This document shows, piece by piece, positions 23,333 to 35,734 of a stretch of DNA of 64,000 nucleotides. The notes beneath the pieces were generated by a model that was not told the origin of the DNA, ran no database searches, and saw nothing but the letters and a program-made list of their open reading frames with translations. Source of the stretch: Orthonyx spaldingii (Eukaryota > Chordata > Aves > Passeriformes > Orthonychidae); NCBI GenBank assembly GCA_013397795.1, contig VZTJ01003247.1, forward strand, positions 192,972 to 256,971, written 5' to 3'. Each line of letters starts with the position of its first letter. Within the stretch, counting starts at the first letter, position 1. The translations under genes and the position numbers were made by a program.

Positions 23333-26300
23333 CACAAATCAGTTCCCTAGAGCCCAGCCCCACCTGCCAGGAGGGTGCATCCAGCCTGGAGCTCAGTAAG
23401 GGTAGAAGCAAACTGCTGCTCACGATCATTTCCAACAGGGACTTCCAGCTCTGCCAGTCAACGTCTCTATCTCCCCCTCATCTTCCTCAGCAGATAAGAA
23501 AAGAGATGAACACAAATGGAGAGGGAATCAGGGACAGGCAGCTGAAAAGAAACTGCTCTGGGAAACAGGTGTGGGAAATGAAAACAATCCAAGAGATAGC
23601 CCTGAATGAAAGGCATGGACAGAGATATAGGGACAGTGTGAGGAAGAGCAGGGGGGGAGGGAGCAGAGACAAAACTCAGGCAGCACTGAAGAAAACAAAA
23701 ACTGAATACCAAAGAGGGATGCATTTCCTTGAGTAATGTGGGATGGAGACAACCCTTGTGTGTGCACAGGGACCGGGCGTCTGTTGAGAACTGCAAAATT
23801 ACAGTGTATTGCCAGATATGCTGGTGGCAGACAGTTTTGATTTTAAGAGAGATTGGCCACCAGAGGTAAAGGAATAAATGGAAAGAGCATGTCAGCAGCA
23901 CCGAACGGGCTCAGGCTGGTGGATTCATATCTGTTGCTGACAGCTCTGAGCTGATAGGGAGCTCACTGTAACGTTACTACAGCTGCTACAGAAAAACGTC
24001 TTCAGGCCACAGTAATGACTACAGAAAGGGACCTGAGGGGGGTAATGAAGACACTGGTTATTTTTCTCTGTCTGGAGCAGACAGTGCTGGTAAGGCTGTG
24101 TGACTCGATGCATTAATTGGGGGTTTAGTCATCCACACAAAATAAAAACCTTCACATATGACATAGTCTAAAACTTTACACTGATTAAGCAATTAGGAGC
24201 TATTAATTATCACTGCTTATAGCTGTTAGCACAGAGCAATGTAAGTGAATTCCCCCCACTGTGATGGTGAATTAGTTCCAATCAACATCAAATGCCTTCC
24301 TGAACATGCACACAGGGATGCTGAGCAAATGGGGAGACACAACCAGAAGGGCTAAAAGCATAGGTCAAGTCATACCTGCTGCTTGGCAGGCTCATCAAGA
24401 ACAACAAAGCCTCAGGAATCCTTCCCTTGTAATAATTATTGTTAGAAAAATCATGCATAGGTAAGTGCCCCTCCTCCCACAGTGCAGCAGGAGCAGAAGA
24501 GCAGCCCGTTCCCTGCTAACAGGGGTCTGCACCGGGGTCAGAATGAAACACATTCCCTCCAGTGCACCATCCCCAAAGCACTGAGATCACAACCCTAGGC
24601 CCCCTACCGGAGCAGCTCTTCCCTTTCCTCTGTGGGGAAGGAGAGGGTGCTATTCCACCACCTGTATGTGAACTCTCACCCAGGGTGAGAGTTACGTGTC
24701 TCGTTCTCTCCTTTGCTTCCTCTGATGAAGGTTCCCTCCTCCCGGGTCAGCAAACCAAAAAACAATCTGGGGGCTGCTCTCTGGAAGGGGAGAGCACAGA
24801 GCTGGCAGCCATCCCTCCCCAGGACAGCTCTTGTGACATGGGAAGCTCTTAAGCCCCAAAGAAAGAGAGGTGGGCACAGCACACAACCATTCCCGGGCTT
24901 GTGCCCCACAGCTCGGTGGCTGTGATCACTGGAGAGCCATGGATCAGAGCCCCCATTAGGACTATTTCTGTATTTAACTTAATGGTTACTCAATACTCAG
25001 AATTTCACAGAAAGAATAGAAAAGACCCCAACTAAGATCAGCCTGGGGCAGTTTCCACTGGGAGGTGAGAGCCAGAACGTACAGATTTGAATGCTTATAA
25101 GTTGCTTAATGCTGGGAGAAAAATTCCTGCACTGTTAGAGGAGATTTTCAAAGGAGGCTCTCAACAAACTCAAACACACAGCTATGAATGTCCTTGTGTG
25201 GCTTTAACAGCAGCTCCTCAAACAGATCAAGTCAGTCAATACCACATAAGTCAAAATACTGTCTTGTTATAATATTCCTGTAATGTAGCCAAAGCAGTAA
25301 TAAAGTTCAAACAGAGGGACATACAGTTTTCATTTTTTAAACAAAGTAATAACCTGAAAGAAAGGAAATCAGAACTTGAAATTGAATTGGCTTTTAAAAT
25401 TCATTTTACTCTTTCTTGATGCCATGCAGTATTCTTAGAGTCTGGCTGGGTGTATTTAGAAGTGCTAACGTTTTAATCAACTTTTGACTCAATTATATGG
25501 AAGTACTAGAAAGGAATTCCTCATTCTCGTGAAATCTGGACTCCTGTTTTAGGCAAAGTTTGGACAAGTCTCTTAATGTGCTTATCCAAAATGTATTTTT
25601 GGCTATTTGAAACAGAACTGATTATTACAAAACAGTACTTGGACCACAGAAGCCCTTTCTCTGTTGGAAAACGATGGTTGGACATATACTGTGATATTCA
25701 GATTTAGTGTTTGCTATACACAAAAGTTTAATGAAAATAACCATACAGATTTCAAACTGCAATTTCCTGGACAATCTTCGGTTATCAGAGATCTGCTCAG
25801 AGGTGATGCTTTGGGACTGTGATGGGACTGTCACATAGGTGTATTACTGCAGGAGGTGTGAAGGGATCAGAAGGAAGCTGCCCTGGGTTTGAGCAGACCT
25901 GTGGCCAGAGCCCTTTAGCCAGGCTGTCCACAGGACAGCAACTTCTGTGACAGTTCTGAGAGTTTCTGCCAGAACAGGCAGACCTAACAAAATCCTTGAA
26001 AAACACAGATGTGATAGTAACAAAGGCTTGGGGTGGTTTTGTGTTTGATGAAGGGAGCAGGACAGTGTGTTGGGAGAAGCCACCTCTGCATCCACTCTGT
26101 GTTGGGTAGTGCCAACACTGCATCCACCACTGACAGGCACCAACCAAGCCCATCTGAGTGGGGGCTGGGCCAGAGGCACACAGCAGCTTCCAGATCCTGC
26201 AGACACTATTCAGCAGCTGATTTTATACTCTTTCCTTGTCCTCTCCCTAAGCAGCTCTTCAAATGCAGGTCATGAGAGCAGCTGAAGCTTGCTGTGAGAC

Positions 26301-29151
26301 ACCAATCTGGCAATCACCACGCAATTAGGCTATTTTAAATATTCTGAGTATTTGGAGGTTGTTTCCTACTTTCAAGAAACACTGGTGCTTGTGATAAACA
26401 AGCTGCCTGTAATGGAGAGGAAGGCTTTCAGTCAGCTGAAAGTCTCTCCCTTGTGCAATACACTGCTTAAATACCAATCTGCTCATAAACAGGTGCTGTG
26501 CAGTAATACATTATGCACACACAGGTTGTCATTAACAGATAATCATTTGCCAGCAGTTGCTACACACCACTACGTGGAGCCCTACTTAAATTCTGTGCCT
26601 ACAGAACCACTGGAATATTTTATACATCAGCATGGTAACCTCTGCCACTGGGTGGGTGACTTCACCCTGCAACTGCTAAAAGAAGGAAGATACTCAGTGA
26701 AACTGGTCAGCACTTTGGCAGGGACAGGGTTGGTTCTGCAGTTGTGTAATTTTTTTTATGTTTTTGCAAAATACATTTCTCAGCGCCAGGAGATGCCCAT
26801 GCCAGAGATTCTTCAGAAACTGTTAATGCTGGCTTCCTCTGTGCCCTCCTGTCTGTGCCCATGACTTCTAGAAATCCCCACCTTGGTAGCAGTTACTTTG
26901 CTAGGCTCTGGCAGCATAAGGAGTTCTGTCCCTCACAGCATTATTTATTCCTATTTGTGTTCGTTACTTACTTTTTATTCAGTAACTCAACTGTGAGAGG
27001 CGTCGTATTTCCATTAGATGCCACATCCGCTTGCCTTTCAAATCTGTTTCAAGGGCAGTCACCAATTGACAAATCCCTTCTGAAAATGCTGGCTGAAGGT
27101 ATTTATTAGAAAGCTAAACTGATTCCCTTTATTCAAAACACACTGTTCTGGGTTGAGGAAAAAGCATTACAGGCAACTTCAAGCAGTTCAGCTTGCCATT
27201 CTAATGCAAACAAAGTTCATTGTACCACTAGATTTCATGTATTCCTCCATCTTCAGACATATCTGCTTGGCAAAAACTATTCTTTAAAATCAAATTTTGC
27301 TGATACTGTATTTGTCTTTCAATTCCAGATAAATAAATAAATTCTGTCTGGACTACAGATTCGTTAATGGGAGGAAAAGCAACCTCCATGTAGACTGAAC
27401 AAAAGGCAGCTGTGGAACTTTCTGTCTGTCTGATATAAATTTTCTTTCCATCTGAGATGTCCATGAAACCATAACTGCTGCTTGAAGTGCAGTGCTGTAA
27501 GCCTGTGAAGCACGTGCCACATGGAAGGAGCTTTCACAAAACAGTTGAGGTGTTTGTGGCTTTTTATGGAAAAGAACAGCTTCTCCTCCTGGCTTTGCCA
27601 TGGTGATGCTGGCGGCAGGGAACGTGTTCTGTACCCAGACCACCTGTCTGCTGAGGCCCCGTTTGCTGGTCTCCAAACATATATTTAAAATGTTAATTGA
27701 ACTTCAAGTAATAACCTCAATGAAAGGCTGTAATTTAACAAACTTTGCAATAACAAATGTCTTCAGGGTACACTTTCTGCAATGCCATTTTCTCCGTAGG
27801 TAGCTTCCAATGTAGCTGTACACCAAAAATGATACACCAGCTATTCTGAAAGGTGGGTTTAAGCACGAATTAGTCACTTCCCTCTCTTCTTTTCACCAGC
27901 ATATATAAATATACTGCTGTTACTCTGGCCTTCTGCAGAGCAAGATCCTCATGCTTGGAAAAAACCACTAAATACTGTGCAGGAATAACTGGACAAAACA
28001 TGGTTATCTCACCTGTGTCCTGGTACTGAGGGCTGGGGGGGTTGCTTTACAAACAGTTGTGATTTACATGTAATTGTCTCCTGTTACAGAAGCATCCACT
28101 GGTCTGAAGGAAAGCTTTCATTGAACTTTTATTTTTGCTGCATTCACCTCTCCTCAATCCTTACTAACCAATGGCTTTTTTATACCTGAGGGAAAGGACT
28201 CCATTCTTTTCCTGCTCTGATCCACGTCTGATCCAAGACTCCATATTTCACCAGTGTGGCTGTGGCTTCCCAAGGGCAGCAGGACTGGTCCTGTGCAGAA
28301 GTCTGCTTTGGGTGGCCCAGCTGAAAACACTTGTGTGGAAATGGACAGCATTTTATACAGTTTAGGCACAGCACACCTGAGAACTGGTGTAAGGTCAGGA
28401 CTTTTGTGAGAGATTGCAAGGATCTGACAAACCCCTGTTCTTCATAGCTATCACATAATTGCGTCAGAGTTAAACACCCAATGGTCTGACCTAACTATAA
28501 ATTTCCAGGTAAGTGGCTTTGTGTAAAAATGATCCTTTTCTAATACTGCGACTCCTGGTACGAAAGCTGAGTTACTGTGGAGTTACTGTGCTCTGTGCAG
28601 AATTACAAGGTCACTACTGAACATTAAATCAAGGGGCTGCCCACCTGTCAGACCTCGTTCTGTAGCTGCAATAAATGGCTGTACACAAATCCACCCACAT
28701 TCCTTGCCAGCAATTCCAAACACAGACACTTAATACCCAAGGGAGAATATAAAGCTTATCACTTCTACAAAATTCCATGCAAATATCAACTCATGCTTCT
28801 TGTGAAACACAGTACAAGAATATACTACATATGCTGAAAAGAATTTACCTATATCCACGTGGCTGATTTTCTCCTATAACAATTTTTTAAAAAATGTAAG
28901 GAGCTTCTGGCCTTAAACTAGTTTGACATAAAGACATTTCTATCTAAACTAAGTTTCTACCAGATTGTTCTGATTTCTGTAATATTTTAAAGAAGTATCT
29001 TTTTAGAAACCCTATTACTCTTTTTGCTAGCATGTGGAAAACTGGCAGTAGAACCTGGCACAGTAAACACTCAGTTATCAGGGCTGGTGGGGCAGGTTAA
29101 CCTGAAAAAGAAACTCACAAAGACAGTGTGACAGAAAAAATTAAGAAAGAC

Positions 29152-29172
29152 AAAAAAAAAAGAAAAAAAAAA
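29152..29172. repeat. A-rich run
   Basis: Two A blocks of ten, separated by one G, lie in intron 4. This is low-complexity DNA with no recognisable retroposed body next to it. Confidence 0.85.
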
Positions 29173-32100
29173 TTACAGAGCCAGCACTAACTGCTATCAA
29201 CCAAATACAGGGATAAGTATATCAAACTGAGCTGTAATGCTTCCAAAGACACCTGTTCCCAGCTAAGGTCACTGACAGCCTGGATTACCAGGAGCACGGA
29301 GGGCTGACTTCATAAGCAGCTACACAGCTGGGAAGTCCATTTTTTGTTCCTTTAATTAAAATGCAAAGCACTGGTGAAATGGTAAACATTTAATTAGATT
29401 TGTCTCTATGTTTCAATATTAATAAAACACATGAAAAATGCATTAAGACCCAGCTAATTGGGGACTCTCCAAAATTAGCTGTAAATGAGCAATTATAATG
29501 AAATCGGGGTGTTGTTCCCCAGGGATTCCCAGGACTGATACTTCTTAGTATTCCAGACAAAGGTTTAGAAATTATTAAAATATCCCAGGCAATAAAGTGT
29601 ACAGATGACAGGAAGAGTGAAATCCCAGCAAATTCCAGTGAGGAGCAGCCAATATCAGAGAGTGAGCCAGGCTGGCGGGTAAGCTGGAGTCACTCACACC
29701 AAATGACCTTTATAGAGCCAAACATAAGATTGCATATTTCAGAACAGAACACACAGGCTGTATTTGCTGGGGGAAAAAAGGGAGTCTCTGAAACACACAG
29801 ATATCAGAACAGCCTGAACGCCAGACTCCTCACGTGAAGCTGACACACAAAGGATATAATTTTTATTTTTATTGGTAATAAATTCCACACTCGCTTTGGC
29901 TTCCGCTTTCTAAAAGCAAACTGAAAAATACACAGTTTACATTGATGAGCAATTAAAGTTACTCTGGGGCTGGAAAGAAATTCCTCCTTGTGAGAAATAG
30001 AAGAGCCTCTATCTGTCCAGCTTTTGAAAGAAGATCAGGAGGTGAGCTGATGACATGGTACACAGGGAGAAGAAGCTGGCTACAAGAGCTCTTTGAGCCA
30101 GCCAGAGAAAGTGGAAGATGCAACACCTATGATTTAAAACTGTGCTCAGATTAGAGATAAAGGCAGCTGGTATTATTCCTTTTAACACTGGGAAGTAACC
30201 AACGTCTGGAGGGACAGCTGCACTTCTGCAAAGCTCCAGAGCAGTGCCAGGAGGCTGCACAGAGCACCAGAGCCCTGAGCCTGCCCATCCCATGGCTGCT
30301 GGGACCTCAAAGCCAGGTTGGGAGATAAGCTGTGGCCAGGGAAGTTACTGAGCTCCACACCAGACAACCTGATATTTCAGGCCTCTGCATACAGGAAACA
30401 GAGCTAATGATGCTTCAAGGCACCTTTTGCCCTTGAAAAATCTACGAATCAATAGGCAAAGAACAGCGAAGCTTTGGAGAGCGGAGTTTTCAAGCAGTGT
30501 TTCCTTGGAATGCACCACGGGATTTATTGAGTCACAGGCACACCCCTGAATTCCAAGTCTCTTCTCCCTGTAACTCTGCAGCTGTGTTTCTGCACAGGTC
30601 AGAACTGGGGTGTTCTCACACCACAGGCTGCAATTAGATACAGACTATCTAGCAGACACAGAAGTACCACACCGTGAAGAGCAAGGAACTGAAGTTGTTC
30701 TGCCTGAAAAAGTACCTTGCTAAAAATTCCAGCTTTATCCACAGCTGACAGGCACTCAGTTGAAAAGCCAGGTCGACAAAGAGAATTTTTTCCAAAGATC
30801 TCACTGCACTTCAGTCTGAACAGAAACTTCAGTTCAGGAAAATACGTTAAAATGGATTTAATTTTCATAGAGTTTATTTTGCACAACTCTGGGCACATGC
30901 CAACACACAGTCCTGCATTTTTTAAAATAACTCCTTGAAAAGCAACTTTTTTTTTTTTTAACTTGAAAATGGAGATTGATTTTTGCATCTGTATTACCCA
31001 AACAGTTACCAGCTCTATCATGAACCACGGTTTCAGTATTTTTAAGAGCCTTATTGACTGATTTGGATATATGCTATTAGCTATGAAAGTAACCTCAACA
31101 CAACAATTCCAGCTCTACAGGTTAGAGAAACAATTCTCAGGTTTTCTGTGAAACAAAAGCTCCAAGTAAAGTTCCTCTGAAAATTTTCATTTAACACTAT
31201 GGTCTTTATCAAATCTTGTAAAAGAGCTCACCTGACAAAATGTGAACCTTGTCCAGTTCCTGCTAACAACAAACTAAGGAGAACATTGAATACACAGATC
31301 AAAGCAGACAGATTTTCCCTGGACTGTCCCAAAAGCTGCTCAGAGAGCTCTACTAATCTTGAGGCATTTTAAGCAAGAAGCCTAATTCTTTCTTCCTGCT
31401 TTATTTCTTGCACCATTGCTGGGAGCTGCACCCTGGGTTTCTACCGTTGAAGGGCAGAGCTCCAGCTCCTCAGTTAAGGGACTGAATCCAAAAAGTGGAT
31501 GTGCTAAAACGGGAATAGGCTCTTGCAAAGCAAGGCTTCAGCATGCTTGGCCAATGCTTGAATTCATGGCTGATTTTTGGAAGGAGAGAAAACAGATTTT
31601 CAGAATTGCAGAAACAATTTCAGTAACGTAAACCTAAAGGGAAAATTTTGTTCCTTGGAGAGTTAAGTGCTTTTGAGATTCCCACTGTGAGGTGCTCAGC
31701 TTAAAACCCCAGGCTGGCAGTGCCAAGTTCAGGCAAACAGAAGAGAAGACTGCTTTCAAGTTACAACTAATTCCAAAAGCTTCAGCTACAAAACACCGGT
31801 ATGGGAAGGCGGTATAAGCAGTAAATATTTCAGTGTGTGAGTCAAAATGCCAGGCACAGAGGAGAGCTGAAGCACGTGTGGTCCCTGATGCAGGGTTTGT
31901 TTATTTGAGTGCTGTGCTGGCAGCCACTGCCTCTGTGCATCTGAACAGTGACACCGTGTCATTCAGAGGCCTCCAACATGAGCTGTGCTGCGTGCATTTG
32001 ATCAGAACTTGAAGAAAAAAGGAGAAGCAGCACTCAGGATTCACATGTTTGCAGTATTTCTGTCAGTGTTTAAGACACCATGGCCTTTTCAACTGGCTCC

Positions 32101-35100
32101 TTAGCTCTGATGTGACAATGAAAGCCTGCAAAGAAGGGAATCAGAGGGACTTTATTCACAGAGTTCACTGGCCATATTCTCTTCTCTCTAGTCCTGATGT
32201 GAATGAAGGAGATTGCCAGAATTGGCAGATCCAAGGTACGAAACAGGCACAGAGGCAGGGGACTGATTTTACTTCAGAATGTCTCCGTTTTCACTCCGCC
32301 CTTTTGTCTTCCTCCTCTGCTGATTGCATTGGAGCAGCTGGGAGGGTTCAAGTGAAATTATCCCTAAAGTCAGACCATTATCAGCTTTCCAGCTGGCTGG
32401 GGAAGGGAACAGCATGGGCCCCTGCAGTGACAGTTCCCTGACAGGGCTGAGCCCTGAGCTCACACACAGGCTGGTGCTCAGGTGTGCCTGGTGTGACACT
32501 GCTGTTACATCACCCTGCTGCAGTCACTCTGGCCATGGCCAAAGCCCAGCAAGCATGGGGGTCTTCTCTGAGGGGGGGTACTTGCTCTTTTGGACATGTA
32601 GACAGCTCAGGGGAGGTTTTATGTCTCTGCTGATGGTTGGAAACAACACCAGTGATACCTAAGTGACAAACTGTGTTTGAGGCTGTTCCTGCTGGAATGA
32701 TGACATACCAGATCCTGACACTCATGGCAGTTCACAGCCTCTGTCCCTGGAAGTATTCTCTGCCAGGGACCACTACTGAGGTGCTCTCAGTGGAACAGCC
32801 CTCAGAATTCCTGGGGCATAAGCTACCCTGCAGTCCTGCCAGTCATGGCTAAACACGGCTTGTGATGCTGCTAGCCAGGACTTACAGGATCACACCTTTC
32901 CATGGACTTCCCTAAATTACTGCTAGGATGGACTTTGCTGAGCTTCACACAGCAGGTTTGGTTGGTTCACATTCCCTCCTACAAAGGTTTATAGATAAGC
33001 AGTACAGATAAGCAGTAAAACCCAGTAGTTATTTTAAAAATATTCCGACACTGGGATATTCTCAGTAATGCCAAGCAACATGTACTTGCGTAGTTCCAGT
33101 GGATTTAGCCAAGATTTCCATTGGACAGGAGGCACCTGAGATTTAGACAGTAAATACATACACATGCTGGATCCAGAAAAGCATGAGTCAGTCTGTACAG
33201 AAGAGAACTTTGTAATGCACCGAGCATCACTTGCAGCAGTGGAAAAAAGCAAGGCTGGGCACAGCAAGCACCCACACTCCCTAGCAGGTTGTGAAAAGTG
33301 ACATGTGAGCCAAAATTGAGAAGTATATACCTTATTTAATGACATTCTACACCAATTTCCAGGGTTAAAATTCAATGTTCATTTCTCCAATTCCTATGTG
33401 TGTGCATAGTACATGCATGCACCCATGCACAGACAGGTATTTAATTACAGGCTATTTTAAATTATTTCTGTACCTGAGTTCTTTGTTACCCAAAGCCTTA
33501 GGATCTTTTTTAAGCATTTGTTGGGTTTTTGTATAATGGGATTTATATTTTCACCTATATAAGCTGTGAAGACAGAAATGGTTTGGATTAGCTAATTTAA
33601 TAAAGTTTCACAGGACTTATGAATTGTATTGAGATGGGATTGAGTTTCTCAGAGGAGATTTATTTGATTAAATTAAATACAGTCTAGTTGTGCACTGCTT
33701 CATCCCAAGTAAGGAAAAATAGAGTAAAATTTGGGTGGGTATCTTAATGAAGCTGCCGTGGTACACAGCTCTCAATCATCATTGGAATAATGCTGTTTAT
33801 CTTATTTATGAAGCACAAATGGCAAAGCACAAATTGCTCCTTCCCTATGTTTCAAAACAACTCAAAAGGAATCAAAAAACATTTGAAGAAAACTGGACTT
33901 TGTTACACACATTCTTTCATTTAGCTGTGTGTGGGAGCTAATATTTGCCTTCTTTGCTTTCAGGGTGTGATTCTTAAAGTACTCAGAGCAGATCTTGTTC
34001 CGGTTCCTCTGGAGCCACCAGTAAAACTTCTGTTGGCTCAAAAAGAAAGTATTGATGGTGGTTGCTTTTTTAAAAGAGCAGAAGCATTCATCTTGAAGAA
34101 CTGGGAAAAGTTAAAAGAAAACCCAATAACAGCATAAGAACCAAGTCTTTTTCTTGAAGCAGTGACTCATAAAAGGGTACAGGCATTCCCTCACCTTCAA
34201 AGGTTTCATCATTTCTGCCTAGAACTGATCATCAGCAGTGATGAGGGTTTTTAAAATGCAAATAAGAGAGCTAGCTGCATTACAACTATGTCAGGTTTCC
34301 AGCCAGAAGGCAGAAGGGATGAGGCTCAGCTCTGGAGCTGGGACATTGAGGAGCAGTGCAGCTTGGCAGGCTCCTGCAGGAAGCCTTATCTCAAGTATCT
34401 GTGCTCAGGTATTAAGGAGAGTAGATGAGATATACAAAAGCAAGTCAGCCTTCTATAAAATCTATTACACCACAAAGCACCTGGTTAAAAACAAGTTGCT
34501 GCTTAGAAATTATGGGGACTCATCAAATGGTCCCTAACCAGTGTCTCAACTTTTTTTCCCCAGAGTTCCCAACATACAGCAGAAGAAATGAATTGTTTCT
34601 TGGCTGCAGTGATAGCTAGAGAGACAATCAGTCATTTATACATCCTTGAGGGACACCTTCAGATATGGAAAGCAATCCAGAATGTCCCCACATCCAGAAT
34701 GCTCAGAGCAATATGTCTACTGTGGTGCCACCTTTGACACCTGATATAAACTTCTTCCCAGCCTGTCTGTGAATTTCAATGTTGCAACATCCTGAGGGTG
34801 CTGTTTAATAGCACAGCATTCACTTTGAATGCACTTTACTCCATTATGGAATATTTTGCTTAAACATTCTGTATCCCTGTCAGCACCATTCACTACAACT
34901 CATTATTGCTGCAAGAATCATAAGAATGATTCATTGAAGGTGAATAATTCTAGGGAAGGGAAATTGAGAAACTCTAAGCACACAGATATTTCAAGTTTGG
35001 AATGAAAACCATTAAAATAAAGGGAACGTAGTAAAATCCAGAGAATTATTGGTTATATTGTGAAGAACACCCCATCCTCTGCAAATTCTCTCTCTCTCTT

Positions 35101-35599
35101 CAGGGATATACACACAAGACAAAAGGATAACTATTTCTTTGAGGTTCACTTCTTGTCTAAAGTCAGAATATCTGTGAGCTTGTCCCATAATTACTCCAGC
35201 AGCTAATTATGATGCCAAAGACAGACCATTGCGACTCAAGGACCAGCCTGAGCAGCGAGAACAAATCTAAAGCAAAAAAGAATGTCTGTGCTTCCACAGA
35301 ACCACAGTGGCTTTAGGAACTAAGAAGGAAATGAAAATGCAGAAGAGAGAAAGCAGATGAGAGAAAATTCAGAAAATCTATGATGTTCACAAATACCCTC
35401 CACAGACACTGTGTTTTTAAGAACAGACTAAGTTCTTAGTCTCCAAGCAGTAAACAAACTTAGAAAAATGCAGGGAACAATGAAAGGAAAATTTACCAAT
35501 AAAATTCTCTGTAACAGAGGTTCAGGGAAAACTTGTGGCCATATTTATCCTGTTTCATGCTGAGGGGATGACAAGGCTGAGAATAAAAACACTACTTAC

Positions 35600-35734
35600 A
35601 TCCTGAGCTGCCATTCGTTGGAACCAGAGTGAAGTTGGAGGCCCAGGGGTTACGCACGATGTCTTGCCAATGAATGGTGTCTGCAAAGCAGAGAAATTTG
35701 TTCTGGCCAACATACACTCCTCCATTCAGTATCT
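35600..35734 (-). CDS. ERBB4: ERBB4 exon 4 (end of domain I)
   Basis: This 135-bp exon runs from the AG of a pyrimidine-rich acceptor (TTCTTCTGCACAG) to a GTAAGTAG donor. It enters with the last two bases of a Glu codon and leaves with the first base of a Cys codon, as in human exon 4. It encodes about residues 141-186, beginning ILNGGVYVGQNKFLCFADTI and ending TNGSSG. This is the last turn of leucine-rich domain I, which helps form the ligand-binding surface. Two N-glycosylation sequons, NFT and NGS, are present. Compared with the human protein from memory, five of 45 residues differ: Asp to Gly after VYV, Tyr to Phe after FLC, Pro to Ala, Leu to Phe and Ser to Pro near the C-terminal side. 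The tryptophans in IHWQ and NPWA are kept. Intron 3 upstream is very long, at least 28 kb. Confidence 0.97.

Noticed and set aside
23098..23736. 212-codon plus-strand open frame with His-Pro-Ser-Ile repeats
   Set aside because: The repeat peptide is the translation of the (CCAT)n microsatellite; the flanks show no protein family.
26352..26864. 170-codon plus-strand open frame in intron 4
   Set aside because: No similarity I recognise, no splice or promoter context. A frame of this length is expected about once by chance in a window this size on six frames.
33960..34137. Plus-strand stretch preceded by TTTGCTTTCAG and open to a stop
   Set aside because: The acceptor-like sequence is suggestive, but the peptide resembles no protein I know and no donor or partner exon is seen on that strand.
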